IMG/VR virus record: IMGVR_UViG_3300012920_000380
Span: 1-20,035 of that record
Reading direction: 5' to 3' (one strand)
From: a virus
DNA length: 20,035 nucleotides
In this document: positions 15,136 through 20,035 of the stretch, in pieces
How positions within the stretch are numbered: position 1 is the stretch's first letter
How the letters are laid out: every line of letters starts with the position of its first letter
The notes under the pieces: model-generated
What the model saw: only the letters and a program-made list of their open reading frames with translations
What the model was told of the DNA's origin: nothing
Databases searched by the model: none
Made by a program: the position numbers and the translations under genes

Positions 15136-15981
15136 ATGTATCTAGATATATACAAAATTAATAATACACTAAATTTAGATGAAAATGAATGTTTTCATGA
15201 TGAAAAAACATATCCTAATTTTCAAAATGATCTACAGAATTTTAAGACGCATATAACGCGATTAGTCAATAATAAAGAATCTGCTACATTTTATAAATTC
15301 GGTGACGGTGATTATAGATTTTTGTTAAAAGAACATGTCGGTAGTGCAATGCCCGGTAAACGCGCATTAAGTAAATCATATGATGAAATAGATCATACTG
15401 CGTTTATAGAAGGAGCTCAAAAATGTGATTATTATACATGTGAAATATATCCAAGAAATAGAAATATGTTTCGATCGGTTATTAGTAGACCAATTGATTA
15501 TCCTGCAGAATACGGGTATGGATTGATAGCTAATAAATGGTTTTTCGAAAGATTTGCAGGACGTATTGGATTGTTAGGTGCTAGTGAAAAATTATATCTT
15601 ATTGAAGAATTAATGACACATAAGAAATATCAAAATTATCTTGGATTAGAATCATTTACTGATTATATACATTTTCCTCAAAAATATGCAGCCGATGATA
15701 TAAAATTGGTTGAAGAATTTGTAGGTAAACAATTAAAGAAATCCAGAGCTGATATATTTTTGTTAGGAATTGGTCATGCTAAATCTGCATTGTTACATAC
15801 ATTTAAAAAGTATAAGTCAGCAGTTTATCTGGATGTCGGTACTGGAATTGATATGATAGCAGGATGTATGAATACCGGCCGGCCATATGCAGGAAATTGG
15901 AAAAATTTTAGATTATCAGATTACGATTATTCAGAAATAGATTATTTAAAGTATAATGGAGCAAATGAAGTTTTATTATGA
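15136..15981 (+). CDS. GT-D fold glycosyltransferase-like protein
   Basis: A 281-residue protein. SATFYKFGDGDYRFLL, with G56-D57-G58-D59, resembles the R-x-GDGE segment of GT-D (DUF1792-type) enzymes, where the DxE pair binds metal and UDP-sugar; here it reads DGD. The later IFLLGIGHAKSALLHTFKKYKSAVYLDVGTGIDMIAG fits the second Rossmann-like part, where the family has DvG...D. GT-D enzymes add the third or later sugars of bacterial serine-rich adhesin glycans, which suggests transfer to a glycosylated protein here. A GGAG site (15125-15128) is 7 nt before the start. The stop overlaps the next start by ATGA. Confidence 0.7.
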   Translation: MYLDIYKINNTLNLDENECFHDEKTYPNFQNDLQNFKTHITRLVNNKESATFYKFGDGDYRFLLKEHVGSAMPGKRALSKSYDEIDHTAFIEGAQKCDYYTCEIYPRNRNMFRSVISRPIDYPAEYGYGLIANKWFFERFAGRIGLLGASEKLYLIEELMTHKKYQNYLGLESFTDYIHFPQKYAADDIKLVEEFVGKQLKKSRADIFLLGIGHAKSALLHTFKKYKSAVYLDVGTGIDMIAGCMNTGRPYAGNWKNFRLSDYDYSEIDYLKYNGANEVLL

Positions 15982-16760
15982 ATGTAGTATTTTGGACTGG
16001 AATAAAAAATGAATCATTATCTACTAAATATGGCGGATTCGATTGGATGGACTATTCAAAACAGTCATGGCAATATTGGTGTAATAAAAATAATGTTGAA
16101 TTAGTCACATTTGAACAACCATACACTGATTTATCATTACATAGAGCCAATTGGCAAAAAGCAGTACATTGTTGGGATATATTAGATAAACGCTATATAG
16201 ATGCTGATAATGTATTTTTAGCAGATGCATCATCTATAATTAAATGGGATGCTCCTAATATATTTGATCAGATAGATGATAGATTTGTAGCATGGAACGA
16301 TTTAGATAATTTAAAATGGGTTTATGATAGCGTCAAAGGTTATGAATCATTTTTTGGATTTGAATTAGATATAACAAAATATGTAAATTCAGGAGTTATT
16401 ATTTTCAATCAGACACATAGAAACTTTTTTGAATCTTTTAAACAATTATATTATGAAAATTCAGAAAAATTTATTATATTACAAGATAAAGATGTAAGAA
16501 AAGGAACAGAACAAACTCCATTTAATTATTGGTTGCAAAAACATAATATCGAATTGAATCTAGAAATGCCTGTTACATGGAAATTGACTCATTTACATAG
16601 AAAAGAAATGTTAGGACATAATTGGCAATTAAAAGAAGATAATACTCCATTTTTTATTAAACATGGATATCTTTGGTTTTTTACAGGATTTGATAAAATG
16701 CAAAGATCACAAATAATGACACAAGTATGGAATATGATAAAGCATAATTATGAAACGTGA
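15978..16760 (+). CDS. GT-A glycosyltransferase-like protein with altered DxD (first of a tandem pair)
   Basis: A 260-residue protein, homologous along its length to the next one. Shared landmarks are SW..WC.KN near residue 35, the strand before the metal motif, an N-[SA]-G segment (YVNSGVIIFNQTHR here), a GT-[ED]-Q-x-P-x-N-Y helix (GTEQTPFNYW) and LxRKEML. At the metal site this copy has D83-A-S85 (ADASSIIKWD) where its neighbour has DAD. The lost second Asp may weaken metal binding or change the mechanism. An Asp five residues on (KWD) could compensate. It overlaps the next gene by 11 nt. Confidence 0.72.
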   Translation: MNVVFWTGIKNESLSTKYGGFDWMDYSKQSWQYWCNKNNVELVTFEQPYTDLSLHRANWQKAVHCWDILDKRYIDADNVFLADASSIIKWDAPNIFDQIDDRFVAWNDLDNLKWVYDSVKGYESFFGFELDITKYVNSGVIIFNQTHRNFFESFKQLYYENSEKFIILQDKDVRKGTEQTPFNYWLQKHNIELNLEMPVTWKLTHLHRKEMLGHNWQLKEDNTPFFIKHGYLWFFTGFDKMQRSQIMTQVWNMIKHNYET

Positions 16761-17505
16761 TATAGTATTTTTAACTGCAATAACATTCCCCGGACAAGAA
16801 TATAGAAGTGCGCCATATAAGTATGGAATCGATTCTTGGAAGCATTGGTGTAAGAAAAATGATTGTGATTTATTTGTTTTGGATGAGCCTATATTCGATC
16901 CAGAATATTGCAAACCAAATTTTTATAGATATTGGGCTTTTGATTTGTTAGATGCTCAAGGAGTTGAATATGATCAGATTTGTTTGACAGATGCTGATTG
17001 TATTATACATCCAGATTGTCCAAACTTCTTTGAACTAACAGATCGTAAATATACAGTAACTAATACAGAAGGAAGTATGGATTGGGTTTGTAGAAGTTTA
17101 GAAAATTACGGTAAATATATTTTTAAAGATACATTTCCATTACATAAATATTTCAATGCTGGTTTTCAAGTAGTGAATAAAATTCATAGACCATTATTTA
17201 ATCAGTTACATGAATTTTATGAGCAAAATAGGGAACAGATACTTTGGATGCAGAGTAATTTTGCAGTAGGTACAGATCAGCCATTAATTAATTACATAGT
17301 AAATTTATCTGGTATGAATATGAAGTTTCTGCATTATCAATACTGTATGGCCGATTTAGCTAGAAAAGAAATATTAGATGAGAACATGACATTTACGAAA
17401 GTATTAAAAGGAATATATCAATTCAATGCAATACCGGATAACAAGAATGCAGAAAAAACGATGTATTGGATGAAAAGAACGTACGAGGAGTTATATGAAA
17501 ACTAA
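16750..17505 (+). CDS. GT-A glycosyltransferase-like protein with intact DxD (second of a tandem pair)
   Basis: A 251-residue partner of the previous gene. D81-A-D83 in LTDADCIIHPD is a canonical metal- and nucleotide-binding site. YFNAGFQVVNKIHR resembles the NaG.llin segment of GT8-like enzymes, and GTDQPLINYI follows. The C-terminal half carries LARKEIL as in the paralogue. No membrane segment is seen. There is no evident ribosome site, and the gene starts 11 nt inside the preceding one, so re-initiation after termination is likely. The donor is unknown. It is probably an inverting or retaining sugar transferase on the same acceptor as its twin. Confidence 0.75.
   Translation: MKRDIVFLTAITFPGQEYRSAPYKYGIDSWKHWCKKNDCDLFVLDEPIFDPEYCKPNFYRYWAFDLLDAQGVEYDQICLTDADCIIHPDCPNFFELTDRKYTVTNTEGSMDWVCRSLENYGKYIFKDTFPLHKYFNAGFQVVNKIHRPLFNQLHEFYEQNREQILWMQSNFAVGTDQPLINYIVNLSGMNMKFLHYQYCMADLARKEILDENMTFTKVLKGIYQFNAIPDNKNAEKTMYWMKRTYEELYEN
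17486..17500 (+). promoter_or_regulatory. Strong ribosome site plus start, second copy of the shared 15-mer
   Basis: AGGAG (17486-17490) lies 4 nt before the ATG at 17495, within the end of the preceding gene. It is identical over 15 bases to 7189-7203. Confidence 0.6.
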
Positions 17506-18442
17506 ATTTGCTATAGGCTGTTTGATTCAATGGTATGAATGTGATATCATAGAAGAATATGTTGAAACATTAAAAGATAGCTTAAATGAATATGATGGTC
17601 AAGTTATAGTCGATTTTACTATCGCAGGTAATCAAGATTTAGAAAAATGTATATCAGAAGAACAACATACAAAATGCATTGAAAAAATAAATACTATTTG
17701 TAATTTTGGCAATATACAATATACGGATGATTTATATACTATAGCAGATTATAGAAGAGAGTTCAATGAAAAATATTGTGATAAAGTAGATGTATTAGTA
17801 TGGGGTGAATCGGATTCTTTATTACCTAAGCAAATGTTTATTATATTAAATGATCTTCATCAGATGTCAATACAGAATAACAATCCTAAATATTTAGCAT
17901 TCTTTGGCACATGCAAAATGTGGGATGATACATGGAAAGTATTAGAACATCCGGATTTTACCGATAAGCCATTTATAGGAGGTGATGAAAAGAATTGGTG
18001 GAGTCTACGTTATGATATGACAAAAGATGAAATGAATACGATTAATGATAAAACAGAAGAATTAGATGTTCGTATAGTATCACCACATAAGTTTAACGGA
18101 TGTGGATTAGTGATATCTTCTGAAGTAATTAAAGCAGGAGTTAATATTCCAAGATCAGTATTTTTTATTCATGAAGATTCAGCGTTTATGAATATGACAA
18201 ATAAAGTGTTAGGTAATATACCTCAGTATGTTATAAAAAATATTTTGTTAGTACATAATAGAAAACATAAGAACAAAAGAAAATATATTAAAGGCGAAGA
18301 TCATTTAGCTGATAAGGATCCTGGAGGTAAACGATTGACACATGATTGGTATATGAAAGCAAATAAAATATGTGAACAAAATTATATCAATCTATTTAAT
18401 CCAAAATATAAATCATATACATGGAAAGACGTATGGGAGTAA
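17495..18442 (+). CDS. Putative GT-A glycosyltransferase-like protein
   Basis: A 315-residue protein. VDVLVWGESDSLLPKQMF places E105-S-D107 where GT-A enzymes have DxD, after a strand and a YRREFNEKY helix that resemble GT2-like cores. PHKFNGCGLVISSEVIKAGV and FFIHEDSAFMNM (a HEDS acidic segment) resemble the second half of such enzymes. The C-terminal LVHNRKHKNKRKYIKGEDH is strongly basic. The call is at fold level only; it could also be a non-catalytic relative. It starts 11 nt inside the previous gene and ends inside the acetyltransferase gene. Confidence 0.62.
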   Translation: MKTKFAIGCLIQWYECDIIEEYVETLKDSLNEYDGQVIVDFTIAGNQDLEKCISEEQHTKCIEKINTICNFGNIQYTDDLYTIADYRREFNEKYCDKVDVLVWGESDSLLPKQMFIILNDLHQMSIQNNNPKYLAFFGTCKMWDDTWKVLEHPDFTDKPFIGGDEKNWWSLRYDMTKDEMNTINDKTEELDVRIVSPHKFNGCGLVISSEVIKAGVNIPRSVFFIHEDSAFMNMTNKVLGNIPQYVIKNILLVHNRKHKNKRKYIKGEDHLADKDPGGKRLTHDWYMKANKICEQNYINLFNPKYKSYTWKDVWE

Positions 18443-19233
18443 AAAATATACATCATACAGCTATAATAGGAGATAATGTAACAATCAATTGTAATGAATT
18501 TACATTGGGTGCTAATTCTGTTATCAAAGATGGCTGTACTATCAATTGTAATAAATTTGTAGCTAAAGAAGGCTTATATATGTGTGAAGGAGTTGAGATA
18601 GGAAGAGGCGGATGTAACGGTCCTAATTCAAATGTTTATATTGGTTCTAATGTAGGTATATTTGAAAGGACTATAATCAATCCATCAGATGAAGTTCATA
18701 TAGGAGATAATGTAGGTATAGGCGGTGAGGTGATGATATGGACGCATGGAGCTTGGTTAGATGTTATGCAAGGGTTTCCTGCAGACTTCGGGCCAGTAAA
18801 AATTGGAAATAATGTTTGGTTACCTGCAAGAAGTATAGTATTACCAAATGTAGAAATAGGAGATAACACAGTAATAGGAATCGGATCTATTGTCAATAAA
18901 AATATTCCTGCAGGAAGTTTAGCAGCAGGATCTCCTTGCAAGGTTATCAAAGAGAATTATTATCCCCGTAAATTAAGTGAAGAAGAAAAGAAAAAAATTG
19001 TTTGGGATATATTGGAGGGCTGGTATAAACTACATGAGATGAAGGGCATTAATGCAAAAGCTAAATATGTTGATGGACAAATCATTTTATTTCAAGGAGA
19101 TAATCAGACAATATATGATGTCAATGAAAAAATTATGTTTGGTTACGAAAATGATGTTAGTGAAGATTTAAGAGACTATTTGAGACGTAGAGGTATAAAA
19201 ATATTTACAGATAAACCATTTAAATCAATATGA
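18421..19233 (+). CDS. Hexapeptide-repeat (left-handed beta-helix) O-/N-acetyltransferase
   Basis: Up to 270 residues. The start at 18421 overlaps the previous gene by 22 nt; an ATG at 18433 gives a 10-nt overlap and is at least as likely. The first 190 residues show the I-G-x-x-x-x repeats of a left-handed beta-helix (IGDNVTI, IGSNVGI, IGDNVGI, IGNNVWL, IGDNTVI), with IWTHGAW carrying the likely catalytic H109 (from 18421) and the family close AAGSPCKVIKENY. The donor is expected to be acetyl-CoA. About 75 further residues form an extra C-terminal domain absent from plain maltose-acetyltransferase types. It overlaps the deacetylase gene by ATGA. Confidence 0.88.
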   Translation: MERRMGVKNIHHTAIIGDNVTINCNEFTLGANSVIKDGCTINCNKFVAKEGLYMCEGVEIGRGGCNGPNSNVYIGSNVGIFERTIINPSDEVHIGDNVGIGGEVMIWTHGAWLDVMQGFPADFGPVKIGNNVWLPARSIVLPNVEIGDNTVIGIGSIVNKNIPAGSLAAGSPCKVIKENYYPRKLSEEEKKKIVWDILEGWYKLHEMKGINAKAKYVDGQIILFQGDNQTIYDVNEKIMFGYENDVSEDLRDYLRRRGIKIFTDKPFKSI

Positions 19234-19850
19234 AGTTTTTAGGATTCAATAAAGTATTATGTTTATCACCTCATCCAGATGATGTAGAATATTCAATGTC
19301 AGGTACTATAATAAAATACGAAGATACTCACTTTGATATTGTAACATTAACTAATGGCGGAGACTTTGATAAAACTAATATACATCCACGTACAAATGAA
19401 GTGGTAGAATTTTGGAAAGGTATAGATAATGTATCATTACAGTTCGGACGTGATGAATCATTTAAATGTATGGATGAAGCAGGATGGATTAATTATATAG
19501 AATCTAATTGCTTACAAGATCACCAAGCGATAATGTTAACAAATGATCATGATTCACACTTTGAACATAGGCTAGTTTCACAATTTGGTTATGCATTAAC
19601 AAGAATAAAGCCTATATCTCTTATTGAATATATGTCGCCCTCTACTCAAAGAATGTGGCAACCAAATTTATATGTTGATATTAGTGCACAATATGTGCAA
19701 AAAAAATTAAGACTAGAATCATTTATGTCACAAAAAGATAGATCATATTTTCAAGAAGAACAGATAAATGGATTTCATACAGAATTTCAGTGTTCTAAAA
19801 AAGGTATAACAATAGTAGAACAGTTTAATATTAAACAAGATTTTAAATGA
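19230..19850 (+). CDS. PIG-L/LmbE-family N-deacetylase
   Basis: A 206-residue protein. The zinc motif PHPDDVE (14-20: H15, D17 as likely base, D18) and the third-ligand region TNDHDSHFEHR (H107, H110, H113; H110 or H113 as the zinc ligand) are both visible, so the active site looks intact. The family removes acetyl groups from GlcNAc-type sugars on lipid, small-molecule or nucleotide carriers. It overlaps the acetyltransferase gene, which carries the opposite chemistry, by ATGA. A removal-and-replacement scheme on an amino sugar is an inference. It also overlaps the next gene by ATGA. Confidence 0.88.
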   Translation: MKFLGFNKVLCLSPHPDDVEYSMSGTIIKYEDTHFDIVTLTNGGDFDKTNIHPRTNEVVEFWKGIDNVSLQFGRDESFKCMDEAGWINYIESNCLQDHQAIMLTNDHDSHFEHRLVSQFGYALTRIKPISLIEYMSPSTQRMWQPNLYVDISAQYVQKKLRLESFMSQKDRSYFQEEQINGFHTEFQCSKKGITIVEQFNIKQDFK

Positions 19851-20035
19851 AAATAGCATTTTTTACAGAAGGCGGATATACTGGCAAGGTACCTAGAAGT
19901 CATACTAATATGCGTACTGATCTTGCATGGATATGTGCATTAGATGCAATACATTATCCTATTGATTCAATACATCAAATAAGTTATGAAACAAAATTTG
20001 ATTTAGGAATAGTTATCATACCTAAAAACAAAGAA
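19847..20035 (+). CDS. 5' part of a probable glycosyltransferase-like gene (cut by window end)
   Basis: 63 codons are visible from the ATG at 19847, open to the last base. The start overlaps the previous stop by ATGA. The N-terminus MKIAFFTEGGYTGKVPRSH looks like the first strand and acceptor loop of a GT-B Rossmann domain, followed by NMRTDLAWICALDAIHYPI and the strand DLGIVIIPKNK. I recall similar starts among unnamed phage glycosyltransferase-like proteins. No catalytic motif can be seen yet, so the call is provisional. Confidence 0.5.
   Translation, partial: MKIAFFTEGGYTGKVPRSHTNMRTDLAWICALDAIHYPIDSIHQISYETKFDLGIVIIPKNKE

Noticed and set aside
5747-20035. Bacterial O-antigen or capsule locus
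   Set aside because: It directly follows T4-like clamp, loader and nuclease genes with the same base composition and overlap style. It lacks flippase, polymerase and membrane transferases.
1-20035. tRNA genes, rRNA or insertion sequences
   Set aside because: No cloverleaf-like conserved arms, rRNA segments, transposase-like protein or flanking inverted repeats were seen. Nearly every base is in a coding frame.

Overview
The window reads as the genome of a lytic tailed phage, not a bacterial chromosome. All 28 recognisable genes lie on the + strand and are packed almost without gaps. The DNA is strongly AT-rich, with heavy use of TTA (Leu), AGA (Arg) and AAA (Lys). The first third holds a T4-like replisome set: sliding clamp (gp45 type), clamp-loader large subunit (gp44 type) and small subunit (gp62 type), plus a dUTPase. 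The host is not certain. A jelly-roll protein at 3808-4341 resembles a family I associate with Bacteroidota, and the best promoter candidate fits the Bacteroidota TTTG / TAnnTTTG pattern, so a Bacteroidota phage is my leading but unproven guess.

Layout. (1) 1-4341: replication and nucleotide block. It contains the C-terminal fragment of a possible tRNA-guanine-transglycosylase/DpdA-like protein, clamp, dUTPase, gp44-like, zinc ribbon, gp62-like, a DUF3310 protein, a small helical protein and the jelly-roll protein. (2) 4342-5711: a short unit, preceded by a 36-nt gap with a promoter candidate, encoding a Cas4/RecB-type nuclease with a likely Fe-S cluster and a SLOG/DUF2493 protein. (3) 5712-20035: after a 35-nt gap with a T4-late-like TATAAATT box, an unbroken run of 17 genes of glycan chemistry that leaves the window. 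It holds about nine glycosyltransferases or glycosyltransferase-like proteins (GT-B, GT-A and GT-D folds), a DegT/DnrJ sugar aminotransferase, a StrG-like dioxygenase-fold protein, a SAM methyltransferase, a radical SAM enzyme, a hexapeptide acetyltransferase, a PIG-L deacetylase and one unknown.

How they fit together. The third region looks like a phage-encoded pathway that builds and decorates a complex glycan: sugar transfer, amino-sugar formation, methylation or oxidation, and acetylation/deacetylation. No gene shows a signal peptide, flippase, polymerase or transmembrane helices typical of exported polysaccharides. I infer that the glycan is attached in the cytoplasm, to virion proteins or phage DNA, or possibly to a host precursor. 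Twelve of the 27 gene junctions are 4-nt ATGA overlaps, and most others touch or overlap, so expression is probably translationally coupled over long transcripts.

There is no stretch over 300 bases without a gene. The only gaps longer than 10 bases are 4342-4377 and 5712-5746.
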